Origin: Semisulcospira habei
Lineage: Eukaryota > Mollusca > Gastropoda > Semisulcospiridae
Assembly (NCBI GenBank): GCA_036245525.1
Contig: BTPG01000004.1
Span: forward strand, 231,279,752 to 231,343,751
Reading direction: 5' to 3'
DNA length: 64,000 bases
Shown here one piece after another: positions 22,940-33,032 of this stretch (position 1 is its first letter; the number at the start of each line of letters is the position of its first letter). Both the position numbers and the translations under genes were made by a program. The notes below the pieces were generated by a model, which saw only the letters and a program-made list of their open reading frames with translations, made no database searches and had not been told where the DNA came from.

Positions 22940-23770
22940 CAGATCTTTATGTGTGGTACCGCCAGCACCGCAGTCTGTACACCTGTGTAGTGGCTCTTCG
23001 TCCGAGTGAGTGAACATACCGCCTGCTCGCAAGCTGCCGCCCCATTTAAAACTAGCACAACACTTTGGGCACTTGAAAGGTTTCTGGCGTACGTGATCAG
23101 TGAGAATGTGTCTCTAGCTTCAGTCAGGCACAGTTCATGCACTGTAGACGATAGCTAGCTTGATCTTATGTCTAGTGTCACAGTTCATGCCACTGTAAAC
23201 ACTGGGCACAGAGTTAGACTCTAGCTTGATCTTATGTCTAGTGTCACAGTTCATGCCACTGTAAACACTGGGCACAGAGTTAGACTCTAGCTTGATCTTA
23301 TGTCTAGTGTCACAGTTCATGCCACTGTAAACACTGGGCACAGAGTTAGACTCTAGCTTGGTCTTATGTCTAGTGTCACAGTTCATGCCACTGTAAACAC
23401 TGGGCACAGAGTTAGACTCTAGCTTGATCTTATGTCTAGTGTCACAGTTCATGCCACTGTAAACACAGGGCACAAAGTCGGACTCTAGCTTGATCTCACA
23501 GTCCACCTCACTGTCAACACTGGGCACAGAGTTAGACTCTAGCTTGATGTCAGGTTCCAGTTTAAACCCAGACTCTGTCCTAGTCCCTTGGTTCTAGCCG
23601 GACACCAGGATCGACCTTGACAGCTGGCTCCAGTTTGGACTTCTGGGTGTTGGACAGGACCGTCTCTTTCCACAGCAGTAGTGGCGACTGTGTCTTCACC
23701 AGCAGCATTGTTTGTGTCTGTACCTGAAGATTCACTGTACTGTCCAGGCTGTCTTGTACAGCAGCACTCC
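22940..23770 (-). pseudogene. Decayed C2H2 zinc-finger gene copy
   Basis: This is a paralogue of the gene at 33033-40691. From 23770 downward the minus strand carries VERDGPVQHPEV in one frame, then SKLEPAVKVDPGVRLEP in another, ending in a stop, then SNSVPSVDSEVDCEIKLES in a third. Frameshifts and a stop break the frame. A 66-bp repeat encodes SNSVPSVYSGMNCDTRHK with IKLE. Near 22950-23110 finger relics are seen (KPFKCPKCCASFKWGGSL; LHRCTDCGAGG), the second without proper His ligands. The gap may hide more. Confidence 0.7.
23150..23530. repeat. 66-bp coding-length tandem repeat, about five copies
   Basis: The unit is 22 codons and carries gcttgatcttatgtctagtg and actgtaaacactgggcacag. It keeps the reading frame on the minus strand through all copies, each with one IKLE (SUMO-consensus) motif. 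Single related units occur in the other two zinc-finger copies. Confidence 0.9.
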
Positions 23771-23883
23771 TATTCTTGCATCTACAAGCCCTGGAAAAAA
23801 TTGCAATATGCAGTGAGAGATACACGTGTTACAGGGAGAAGAACAAAAAAGTTGCAAACAGGACAAAAGAAGACACACAATCA

Positions 23884-24096
23884 TTAACCCATTTTGCCCT
23901 CTACAACAGGAGATGGATCGACCATGATAATTCAAGGGTAGTGCCAGATTAGCTTGGCGCCTTCAGGCGCCAAGCTAATCTGACACTACCCTTGAATTAC
24001 CATGGTCAAGCCTTGATCTCCTGCAACTGGTACAGAGTCGTTAGGCAACAGCTCCAAAATTTGAGAAATGGGACCTTGTGGCTATAAGGGATAAAG
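23884..24096. mobile_element. TTAA hairpin element, type B1
   Basis: Left TTAA at 23884 with CCCATTTTGCCC. The stem atggatcgaccatgataatt...gaattaccatggtca surrounds gcgccttcaggcgc. Right end ggctataagggataaa is decayed. Confidence 0.75.
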
Positions 24097-24173
24097 ATGC
24101 ACTTTCTATGCTCCAAGCATGCGACTTACTCTACAGAGCTGTGTGACACAATGTTGGCTTATGACAGTGTTTT

Positions 24174-24419
24174 ACACACAAACCAGATAGGTGAGGCTAT
24201 CGCTGGTAGAACTGTACACAAACCAAGGGGAATTACTCAGCGCTGGACAGACAACAGTTAGATCCCCTGCCCCCGCAGAAAATACGCAGGTTCGTTCGTT
24301 TTCTCCATTTTTGGGTCCCTCTGCACCGAGGTGATCAGGGACTAACGCTTTTACTTTAGTTAACGAACACGACATAAAAAAGGGATGCATCAGGTCTAGC
24401 CTATAACCCATGTCTTTTT
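24174..24419. repeat. Dispersed repeat E, copy 1
   Basis: Landmarks: acacaaaccagataggtgag, ggggaattactcagcgctgg, cagttagatcccctgcccc, aaatacgcaggt, and agcctataacccatgtcttt. The same landmarks recur at 24573-24684 plus 27028-27137, and at 28470-28620. Confidence 0.75.
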
Positions 24420-24572
24420 CTGGAACTTAGGAAGTAGGCAGGAGAAACACACATACACAAACAAGAAGGTACACTACTAAATGTGGTCGGGTAAATACCC
24501 TGATTTCCCACAGTAGATGCACAAGACAATACACAACAATGTAACGATACAAGTTTTGCCTCGTGTTATAGA

Positions 24573-24684
24573 TACTCACAAACCAGATAGGTGAGGCTAG
24601 CGCTGGTAGAATTGTACACAAACCAAGGGGAATTACTCAGCACAGGACAGACAAACAGTTAGATCCCCTGCCCACGCCTATCAG
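24573..24684. repeat. Dispersed repeat E, copy 2, left part (split by an insertion)
   Basis: It runs from cacaaaccagataggtgagg to gcctatcag. The copy resumes at 27028 with cctatcaggcaccaatcgcc. The 8 bases CCTATCAG are present on both sides. Confidence 0.85.
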
Positions 24685-25108
24685 CAGGGTTGATAGTCAT
24701 TACTTTTTTTCTTTAATGAAATAACTTTTCTTTAATTCTGGTAAAAGGTTGAAGAAATAAATTTTCTTTACTTTTTTTTTTTTTGAATATTAAAGAAATA
24801 AATTTTCTTTAATTTTTCTTTTTAATGAAATAAATTTGCGTTAAATACATGAATGATCATTTATTGCTCAGCTCAGACAAAAAAAGTGGCATGCAGTTGA
24901 AAAGTGACACGCCACCAGATTTCCTTCTCTACCCACTATCTAAAACACTATCTGGCCAGATACATGCAGTAGTTATGAAAAGGGGGAAGAAAAAGAAAGA
25001 AAAAAACCCTCGGAAAACTGCACAGCGCAAGAAAAAGTCATGCGGCTAAAAATGGAACAATTCAGGCTTGTTTGATCTTATTTCGCGCTGCTGACAAATC
25101 CACTCATC

Positions 25109-25199
25109 TGCAAGAGCCATAGATCCTCAAGAACCCCAGCAGTTTTTTTTTTGGGGGGGGCGGGGGGGGGGGGGTTGGTGGGTTAATGACGATCTATGC
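25109..25199. mobile_element. TTAA hairpin element, type A, interrupted
   Basis: The left arm ctgcaagagccatagatcct is followed by a T/G homopolymer and the start of the right arm, gacgatctatgc, where a SINE begins. It lies inside the hAT-like element. Confidence 0.55.
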
Positions 25200-25600
25200 G
25201 GTCCGCGGCGCAGTGGTTAAGGCGCCTGGTGCGAGGTTCGATTACGGGTTCCGGCGTCGGATTTTTCTCCTCTAGTAAGTGTCACCGTTAATTCGGGCGG
25301 ACCGTCGGGGGTTCTTTCTCCGGGTACTCCGGCTCTTCCTCCCCCTCCACTTTGGTATCTGTTTCAGCCCACTTAATCAAATTTCAAATACAAACGATTT
25401 TGAATTTCCAAAAAAGTACAGTAGCTCGCTTGAGCTTGCCCTTAGCACCACGTGAATGTTCTGTGTTTATGTACAGTGTGTGAGTGAATGGGCGTGATTC
25501 ACGTGAGCGTGCTTGTTGGGTTCAGTTCGCGGCGGCGCTTTGAGCCGATTTTCAATTGGGATAAAGCGCCTATTTAATGCGCTAATTATTATTATTATTA
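25200..25600 (+). mobile_element. tRNA-derived SINE family 1, full length
   Basis: Box A gcgcagtggttaaggcgcct, box B gaggttcgattacgggttcc, body with ggaccgtcgggggttctttc and tactccggctcttcc, 3' region ggttcagttcgcggcggcgc and ataaagcgcc, ending in an (ATT)n tail. TATGC on each side (25195-25199, 25599-25603) may be a short target duplication. Related copies: 41823-42200 (+), 62932-63342 (-), head at 21634-21739, tails at 46012-46113 and 48549-48640. Confidence 0.82.
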
Positions 25601-25639
25601 TGCCTACTACAATTAAAAATGTATGCATGCACCCGTTCA

Positions 25640-26790
25640 GGTTTTCACTTGTGCTGTCCAATCGTTGCTGTACCATCTGCCTTCTCACTCCTGAAACTAA
25701 AAACCACCCAGATGCAAGAGGCATAGATCCTCATGAGCCCCCGCAACTGCGGGGGCTCATGAGGATCTATGCCTCTTGCTGGGATAATCTGCGCTCATGT
25801 TTCGCTCAAGCAAAGTGGATCTCTTAAGTTTTTCACCTGTTCAATCGTTGCTGTACCATCTGACTTTTTACTCCTGAAACGAAAACCACCAAACTGAAAG
25901 AGGCATAGATCCTCATGAGCCCCCGCAACTGCGGGGGCTTGTAAGGATCTATGCCTCTTGCTGAGATAATCTACGCTCGTGATTTTCTCAAGCAAAGGGG
26001 CTCTGTTAAGTTTTTCAACTGTCCAATCTTTGCTGTACGAGTGCCATCTGCCTTCTCACTCCTGAAACGAAAACCACCAAACTGAAAGAGGCATAGATCC
26101 TCATGAGCCCCCGCAACTGCAGGGGGCTCGTGAGGATCTATGCCTCTTCCTGGGATAATCTACGCTCGTGATCTTCTCAAGCAAAGGGGATCCCTTAAGT
26201 TTTTCAACTGTCCAATCTTTGCTGTACGAGTGCCATCTGCCTTCTCACTCCTGAAACGAAAACCACCAAACTGAAAGAGGCATAGATCCTCATGAGCCCC
26301 CGCAACTGCAGGGGGCTCGTGAGGATCTATGCCTCTTCCTGGGATAATCTACGCTCGTGATCTTCTCAAGCAAAGGGGATCCCTTAAGTTTTTCAACTGT
26401 CCAATCTTTGCTGTACGAGTGCCATCTGCCTTCTCACTCCTGAAACGAAAACCACCCAACTGAAAGAGGCATAGATCCTCATGAGCCCCCGCAACTGCAG
26501 GGGGCTCGTGAGGATCTATGCCTCTTCCTGGGATAATCTACGCTCGTGATTTTCTCAAGCAAAGGGGATCCGTTAAGTTTTTCAACTGTCCAATCTTTGC
26601 TGTACGAGTGCCATCTGCCTTCTCACTCCTGAAACGAAAACCACCCAACTGAAAGAGGCATAGATCCTCATGAGCCCCCGCAACTGCAGGGGGCTCGTGA
26701 GGATCTATGCCTCTTCCTGGGATAATCTACGCTCGTGATTTTCTCAAGCAAAAGGGGATCCGTTAAGTTTTTCACCCAGAGGCATAGTTC
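25640..26790. repeat. 189-bp tandem array, six units, each carrying a type-A hairpin
   Basis: ctgaaac marks the units at 25691, 25874, 26062, 26251, 26440 and 26629 (spacings 183, 188, 189, 189, 189). Each unit has ttctcactcctgaaacgaaa, the stem gaggcatagatcctcatgag/ctcgtgaggatctatgcctc, then gataatctacgctcgtgat and caactgtccaatctttgctg. The last four units are nearly identical. A TTAA hairpin element has here become a satellite. Confidence 0.93.
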
Positions 26791-27027
26791 CTCCAAACCG
26801 CCTCAAACCGGCTGCAACTGGGTCAAACCGGCTTTGCGCATAGGCACCTTTTTGTTCGTGGCGGAAAAACGAACTGAAGTAACGAAATTTTTAACGGAAA
26901 AAATCGATAATCGTTACTTTTATTTTTTAATTTGTTGAATTTTCTTTAACTTTTTAAAAACATTAACGCGTTAAATTTTCTTTAACCAAAAATTTAATTT
27001 GTTACATTGTTAAATCTTCCAACCCTG

Positions 27028-27137
27028 CCTATCAGGCACCAATCGCCAGCCCACAGAAAAATACGCAGGTATAGAACCAGACGATCATCTACATCCCTTA
27101 ATAAGGATGCATCAGGTCTAGCCTATAACCCATGTCT
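27028..27137. repeat. Dispersed repeat E, copy 2, right part
   Basis: It continues copy 2 after the hAT-like insertion, from cctatcaggcaccaatcgcc to tagcctataacccatgtctt, as in copy 1. Confidence 0.85.
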
Positions 27138-27235
27138 TTACAACCTGGTGAAAACAGCATGTGGACAGTAGCAGAACACGTTCATTCCAAGTATTGTATG
27201 GTTGTACATGTTACAGTCAATCCATAAAATCAGGA

Positions 27236-27300
27236 TTGATTGATTGATTGTACATTGCTTAACGTCCCGACAGCAACAAGGCTTTCTCAGGACGTGCCTG
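27236..27300 (-). mobile_element. SINE family 2 tail-like fragment
   Basis: ttgattgattgattg followed by ttaacgtcccgac resembles the (tcaa)n and gacgttaaa end of the SINE at 18178-18495, in reverse. The rest differs, so it may be a related family. Confidence 0.4.
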
Positions 27301-27888
27301 CACTGCTTGTGAAAAAAAAAAAAATAAACAGAACATTGAATGTATGTCGCCAGCCGGTCAAATACATTAAATAAACCTAACACATGGGGCCTAAATAAAG
27401 CTAAGACCATTTAGCAACACACATCCAATATCAAGAGCTACAGGCAGTGCAGACAGTAGGGAGAGTTTTCAAAAGGCAAATACAGGTGAATGGACAAAGG
27501 GTAGACAGAAACACATGCCCCAGAAAAGAGAGAAAAACCCACCCTGTGGGGCTGACCAGGGTGACCCTGGGAACTAAAAAGTACCTAACCCCACCCAAGT
27601 CCCCCAGGGCAGACCCGGGTGGGGGCATAAAATCAGGAAATTCATGAATTTCCTAAACCGTTCAGGAAATACATGAATTGCCTGTGACCCCCAGCCATTT
27701 CACAAAATGACCAAAAAATCCAGGCCTTTTCATGAATTTCCCCAAACAGCGGTGGCCATTTGCGCCAACTGCTATTCTCACATTTTACCAGCATTTGTTG
27801 GCCTGTTATGACCCTTGATCTTTCAGAGGGGCCAGTCAAATTAGTATGCACAGGATTTCTATCAGGAAAATCGTATCATTAGGTATAT

Positions 27889-28149
27889 CAGTGGCGGATC
27901 CGGGGGGTGGGGTGGGGGGCTAGGACCCCCCCAATTTTTTTAATAGTTATTTGTGGAAGTTGTGTATGACATTTCGGAAAACGGGGGAGGGGGTGAGAAG
28001 GGAGGGCTGTTGCACCCCCCCCCCCCAATTTTTTTAATGGTTATTTGTGGAAGTTGTGTATGACAGTTCGGAAAACGGGCGGGGGAAGAGAGGGCTGTTG
28101 TGCACCCACCCACCCTCCTCCCTTGAGACACCCTCTGGATCCGCCCCTG
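27889..28149. mobile_element. Small DNA transposon with GGATCCG termini
   Basis: It starts CAGTGGCGGATCC and ends GGATCCGCCCCTG, imperfect inverted ends of a kind common in hAT-type MITEs. The flanks share only tatat, so the target duplication is uncertain. The interior is a direct duplication of about 90 bp (tttgtggaagttgtgtatga ... cggaaaacgg), with poly-C tracts. Confidence 0.65.
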
Positions 28150-28469
28150 TATATCTCTATATCAAGTTTGACTTCGAAATTGATCATAGTTTTGTGAAAA
28201 CAGGACTTTTGTCAAAATATCGTTGGTTCATTGGTTAGTTTAGGTTTTAACGTCCAAGGCACCAGAGTGGTGATGGACGGCCGTTATACATCACCTAGTA
28301 ATGCATTTGTTTTTCAAAGGGGTGGGGTGGGATCTCTCGGGTGTACGTGGGCATGAGCGACATGCAGTAAACTAGCATGTTATTGGTGTACACATAATCA
28401 TGTACGATGTATCATCACAACACACAAGCACTTTCAGTTTATCACATTATATTGTATGTCCAACAATAA

Positions 28470-28620
28470 ATACTCACAAACCAGAGGTGAGGCTGGCGCT
28501 GGCAGAATTGTATACAGACCTAGGGGAATTACTCAGCGCTGGACAGACAGTTAGATCCCCTGTCCCCACCTATCAGGCACCAAATGGCCAGCGCACAGAG
28601 AAATACACAAGTATAGAGCA
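28470..28620. repeat. Dispersed repeat E, copy 3 (empty site for the hAT-like insertion)
   Basis: It reads through ccccacctatcaggcaccaa without interruption, showing the pre-insertion state of copy 2. Confidence 0.8.
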
Positions 28621-28639
28621 TGGCCGTTTGAAACATGCA

Positions 28640-28692
28640 TCACATTGTGTACACTTATGTGGGTTCTGATCTTTGTGAGTATTTATGAGTGC
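28640..28692 (-). pseudogene. Zinc-finger fragment
   Basis: The minus strand encodes LINTHKDQNPHKCTQCDACF: the end of one C2H2 finger, the family-type linker, and the start of the next. It is one finger long and directly follows the dispersed repeat copy. Confidence 0.6.
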
Positions 28693-29298
28693 GATAAATG
28701 ACACTGTTACGTGGTAGTCGTAGTAGTATATCACACCAGACGTACACATGTAGGGTTCTTGTAAAGAAACTTCACTCAGCTGCAACCCATCACACGTGGG
28801 CTTAAGGTTGTAGACCACTCAGGAGTAACAGTTCCAACAATATTTTATTGCAGTGATGTGATCTCCACACAATGCATTCACAAATGCACCAACACTGATA
28901 CACTGTCTCCTCTACAATGCACTTTTAACACACTGCGCCTCTCATACAATGTACACATATACTTCCTAGCACGGTCTTTTATACTATTACAGATTTTCAG
29001 AATAGTCCAGCAAATTTGCACAACACAACCAATCAGAAAAGAAAACGTAACCAAAACTCATTAATATTAATGAATTTTTTTTTTTACTAAAATGAACTAC
29101 AAAACTCCACAACTATTTAAGCGTCTTTAATACAGTGTTACGAAATGTTGCCGATACTTTGACATCATATATGAAGTCACTAGAAAGAATGCAACCCTGC
29201 TCAAACTTTCGTCTAATGTAGACAAAACTACGCGTCGCAACAAAAATTGATCGCAATTCTCCGTGCAAAAGAAAATGACTCCTACTAAAAAGGTACGT
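28690..29298 (-). repeat. Dispersed ~610-bp repeat, copy 2
   Basis: Reverse complement of 8025-8655, colinear from taccacgtaaca to ctaaaaaggtac. The direct short units (caatgcac/ccaacactgatacac) are fewer than in copy 1. Confidence 0.75.
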
Positions 29299-29395
29299 AA
29301 TTCTTATCTAAATAACTCAAATGAATATCAGTTCTTTTCTATGATAAATACACACATGCTCTCAAAGAATAACACAACCACTAACGTAACAGACA

Positions 29396-29828
29396 TCATC
29401 ATCATCATCATCAGTCCCTTGCCCGAACTGGGCGTTGGGGGGACTGAAAGGCAGCAGCAACAGACAGTGCTCTCCACTGAGTTCTATTTTGGGCGGTGGC
29501 AAGCAAGTCTGGCATCTCGAGTTCGGTCCATTCTTTTATGTTTGCGACCCAACTCTTTCTCTGACGACCTCGCCGACGACTTCCTTCGAGAGTGCCTTGG
29601 AGGATGGTCTTGGACAAGGTGTTGTGTCGGGTCACGTGGCCAAACCAAGCAAGCTTGCGCCGTTTCACGGTTGCCAGAAGGGGTTCATGTGGGCCCACCA
29701 GGGAAGTGACGATGCTCCGTACATATTCGTTGGTCTTGTGCTCGCGGTACGAGATGCGGAGCAACTTCCTCAGGCACTTGTTCTCAAAGGCCTGGATTTT
29801 CTTTTCTGAGTCTGCAAGCAGAGGTCCT
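29396..29828 (-). pseudogene. LINE ORF2 C-terminal segment (3' part of the inverted element)
   Basis: Encodes LLADSEKKIQAFENKCLRKL, LRISYREHKTNEYVRS, GPHEPLLATVKRRKLAWFGH, ILQGTLEGSRRRGRQRK and WVANIKEWTELEM, ending PQRPVRARD and a stop. It is then followed by a run of tga repeats at 29395-29414. The region lies C-terminal to the RT of RTE-like ORFs. It is intact over its length but cut off from the RT domain by the inversion. Confidence 0.88.
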
Positions 29829-29836
29829 TTCCTGGC

Positions 29837-31624
29837 GCTGATATTGGCAGCGACCACAACCTTGTCCTTACTAGCCTCAAGTTGAAGCTGGCATTGAAAC
29901 GAGATAGCAAGAGCCCTTGCATCAGATTCGACCTCCAGAAGCTAAAAGACCCGGAAGTAGAAGAGCTCTTCCAAGCCCAGGTGGGAGGCAGATTTGCAGC
30001 CTTGGCTACTTTGGACTGTGACGTAGACACCCTTGCTGGAAATATAAAAGAGGTGTTACTTTCTACAGCAGAAGAAGTGCTGGGGAAGCAGAGGAAGCGC
30101 AAACAGCCCTGGGCCACCGATGACATCCTCGATCTCTGTGATGAGAGGAGAGCCTGGAAGAAAAAGAGAAGCCAAGACCTCACATCAGCAAACAAGTACA
30201 GACTTGTCAACAAAAAGATCAGGAAGAGGATGAAAGAAGCCAAAGAAGATTGGATTGAAGACCAGTGTTGTAGCGTGGAAGAGGGCATGGCAAACGGCAA
30301 CAGCAAGAAGGCTTATGAAACGCTAAGGACCCTCACCAAGACTCAACAGCGAACAGCCACAGTCATCGAAGAAAGCAGCGGCCAACTCCTTACGGAAAAC
30401 ACTGCTGTACTAAACAGATGGACTGAGTACTGCCGAGACTTGTATAACTACAAGGCTGAGCCAGACACCAGCATCCTCCAAAACAACCAGGCTGGGGCCA
30501 GGAAGGCTGAAGACCTGCCAGTGTTAGCTGAAGAGGTGGAAGCAGCCGTACGCGGCCTGAAGGGAGGAAAGTCTCCAGGTGTAGACAACGTACCTGCTGA
30601 ACTGTTGAAACATGGAGGAGAAGTAACAACGAAGGTCCTCACTACACTCTGTCAAAAGATCTGGGAGCAAAAGAAATGGCCAGTAGAATGGACACAGTCT
30701 CTAGTGATCCCGCTCCCCAAGAAAGGAAACCTGAAACAGTGCCAGAACTACAGAACTATCAGTCACCCTAGCAAAGTAATGCTTAGAATCATTCTCAACC
30801 GCCTCAAAACTTTCGCCGAGGAACTGCTGGCAGAAGAACAGGCTGGCTTCAGAGTTGGAAGAAGCACTGTAGAGCAGATTTTCAACTGCCGCGTCCTGAT
30901 CGAGAAACATCTGCAGCATCAGCGCGAACTCTACCACAACTTCATTGATTTCAGGAAAGCATTTGATCGCGTCTGGCACGACGGACTCTGGCAAGTCATG
31001 AGATCGTTCAACATAGAGGAGGGACTGATCCAAATGATAGAAGCGCTTTACAAGAACGCCTGCAGCGCGGTTCTACTTAACAATCAGTCAGGCGAGTTCT
31101 TCAGGACGACGATCGGTGTCCGTCAAGGATGCCTGCTCTCTCCTGTCCTTTTCAACATATTCCTGGAGAAGATCATGCAGGAAACCCTCCACGACCACCA
31201 TACTTCAATCTCTATTGGTGGCAGATCCCTGTGCAATCTTCGATTCGCAGACGACATTGACCTCATGGCAGGCAGCAATAGTGAGCTCCAAAACCTGACA
31301 GACAAACTTTCAAGTAGCGCAGGGTCTTATGGCATGGAGATCAGTACGGATAAAAGCAAAGTGATGATCAACACCACAAGCGACAGCAGCAGCAATATTC
31401 ACATGAATGGCCAGAAGCTAGAAGAGGTCAATAGATTCAAGTACTTGGGAGCCACCCTGTCCAAAGACGGTAGTTGCATATCAGAGATCCGTATCAGGAT
31501 AGGTACAGCAACATCCGCAATGGCCAGGCTGGACAGGATATGGCGAAGTAACTCCATCAGCTTCACCATCAAGTACAGGCTTTACAAGTCCCTCGTAGTG
31601 TCTATTCTACTCTACGGCTGTGAG
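29837..31624 (+). pseudogene. LINE ORF2 endonuclease end and reverse transcriptase (inverted 5' part)
   Basis: The open frame starts in the last endonuclease motif (ADIGSDHNLV), then a linker rich in Lys and Arg, then RT: AVRGLKGGKSPGVDNVPAEL, SLVIPLPKKGNLKQCQNYRT, EEQAGFRVGRSTVEQIFN, FIDFRKAFDRVWHDGLW, TTIGVRQGCLLSPVLFNIFL, FADDIDLMAGS with the catalytic Asp pair, MEISTDKSKVM, FKYLGATLSKDG, and ends SILLYGCE. The next residues come from the target duplication. The 588-residue ORF is open throughout, so the insertion is young, but it lacks most of the endonuclease and its own C-terminus and cannot be autonomous. Clade (RTE-like) is inference. Confidence 0.9.
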
Positions 31625-31637
31625 AACGTAACAGACA

Positions 31638-32140
31638 CAGACTCCTAAAAGTTGCCTTACAGTGCCTACAAAACCATGTTCTCCCACTTGGTGTATCTGC
31701 TGATGTCTGTACATCAATACATGCACTGTCGGCTGTAGTTGTCTTCTGCTCTGTGGTAACAGTGTCAGGTTTCTGCCCTGTGTGAGTAGACATGTGTTGC
31801 ATCAACTGACTGGACAACTGGAAACATGCATCACACAAGCCACATACAAATGGCATCCGACTCTCTTCAGCACAGGGACTTTCTGTGGTCAAGGGTTTTC
31901 GTTCTGTTGACAAAGTTCTACCGTCAAGATTCACAGACCCCCAAGTCACAGTCCACGTCACCGATAACACCAGACACAGAGTTAAACTTTAGCTCGATGT
32001 CCTGTTCAGTGTCACAGTCCATGTCACTGATAACACCAGACAGAGTTAAACTTTAGCTTGATATCCTCTTCAGCGTCACTGTCCATGTCACTGTAAACAC
32101 TGGGCACAGAGTTAGACTCAAGCTTGAAATATATAAGAAC
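31638..32140 (-). pseudogene. Partial copy of the zinc-finger gene exon 2
   Basis: The minus strand repeats the exon-2 segment of the gene at 33033-34453: DGRTLSTERKPLTTESP, MPFVCGLCDACFQLSSQL, the long linker with TTADSACIDVQ, and TWFCRHCKATFRS, with two degenerate acidic repeat units upstream. It matches about 33755-34160 almost base for base, so the duplication is fairly recent. It stops at the LINE insertion and has no finger array of its own. Confidence 0.8.
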
Positions 32141-32599
32141 TTGAATTCTTTTTCCAAAAGTGTTGAAGTCTTTATGAGCAGCGGCAAACTCTTAGTGGTT
32201 CGAACATCTTGTTTTTTCCTGAAGATGCCAGTGACCACAAAGCCAAAGTGACCGTGTCCTACACAGAGAAGCAAAATATTCTTGTTCTTTCTCAGCCAAC
32301 ATATGGTCCTTGCCGCGATCAATGAGACTTCCGGTAATTCCCTAAACTGAAAAAGAGGCTCACAGGACTGAGTTTTCCCGCATCCAGGACATAGCAAACG
32401 CTGTAAATTTACAAGTCTGACGCTGACTTTCATCAGAACACTGCATTGCCTTTGAATCTTGCCTGAAGTAGCTGAAATTTTGGATAAACAGCGGAGGATT
32501 GTGCTATTACAAAACGTGAAAATATCAAGTAAACTGGGCCAATCGTTTTGGTTTTACTGCACAACTATCATTACTTTTGAACATACCTTATATGTGTTG
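32141..32599. other. No gene recognised
   Basis: Minus ORFs here (32053-32433) continue from the zinc-finger duplicate without recognisable domains. Confidence 0.4.
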
Positions 32600-33032
32600 T
32601 CATGTCACTTCAGTACCAGTAATGATGCTGAGCGAAGCCTCACCACCAGTACGGGCGTGTGATAGTCACAGTAACACTACATTCTGTGTACTCATGTAGC
32701 CTGTGTCTATGTGTCGCCATGTCACTGCTGAGCTAATCCTCCTCAGTACCAATACGGGCATGTGATAGTCACAGTAACACTAGCATTACATTCCATGCAT
32801 TCACGTAGCCTGTGTTGTCAGCAAGTGTTTTCAAGCGACTAGATCGAGTGAAACTAGCACTACGTTCTGCACACTTATGTGGCTTCTGGCCTGTGTGTGT
32901 GTCAGCATGTGTTTCCAGAGACCTGATCGAGAGGAACTAGTACTACATTCTGTACACTTATGAGGCTTCTGGCCTGTGTCTGCATCTCTTTTTAAGATAC
33001 CAGAATGAGTGAAATTAGCACATTCTTTACAC
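32600..33032 (-). pseudogene. Degenerate zinc-finger tail downstream of the finger gene
   Basis: Minus-strand relics HTGQKPHKCKECANFTHSG, TGQKPHKCTECSTSSSRSG and LWKHMLTHT lie past the stop of the gene at 33033, in another frame. The stop itself arises by a frameshift at the linker (HTHRPEAT where HTGQKPHK is expected). Further down, two ~115-bp units carry gtgatagtcacagtaacact and catgtagcctgtg, probably more decayed fingers. Confidence 0.65.

Larger units (their letters stand above)
24685..27027. mobile_element. hAT-like non-autonomous element, 2.34 kb
   Basis: It begins CAGGGTTGAT and ends TTCCAACCCTG, which are inverted (CAGGGTTG(g)A). It is flanked by the 8-bp direct repeat CCTATCAG (24677-24684 and 27028-27035). 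The related repeat E copy at 28470-28620 has this site once and uninterrupted, so it is a paralogous empty site. An 8-bp duplication and a CAGGG terminus are characteristic of hAT elements. Subterminal regions hold repeated aaattttctttaa motifs in inverted orientation. No transposase is seen inside. The interior carries a SINE and a 189-bp array of hairpin units. Confidence 0.85.
29383..31637. mobile_element. Non-LTR retrotransposon with 5' inversion and 13-bp target duplications
   Basis: The direct repeat AACGTAACAGACA flanks the insertion (29383-29395 and 31625-31637). The 3' part of the element reads on the minus strand (29396-29828) and ends in a (TGA)n tail. The 5' part reads on the plus strand (29837-31624). 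In a normal element the plus part, ending ...LLYGCE, would be followed at once by the minus part, starting ...LLADSEKKIQAF. The two pieces are therefore adjacent segments joined in opposite orientation. This is the classic product of twin priming during target-primed reverse transcription. The target was zinc-finger-related sequence. Confidence 0.9.

Noticed and set aside
25640..26790. CRISPR-like array
   Set aside because: Units are 189 bp without variable spacers, in a clearly eukaryotic context; it is a hairpin-bearing satellite.
29411..29857. 148-codon minus ORF as an independent gene
   Set aside because: It is the C-terminal part of the same LINE, inverted relative to the RT.
29882..31648. 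588-codon ORF as a host gene
   Set aside because: RT motifs (FADD, RQGCLLSP) and flanking target duplications show a LINE insertion; the last codons come from the target duplication.
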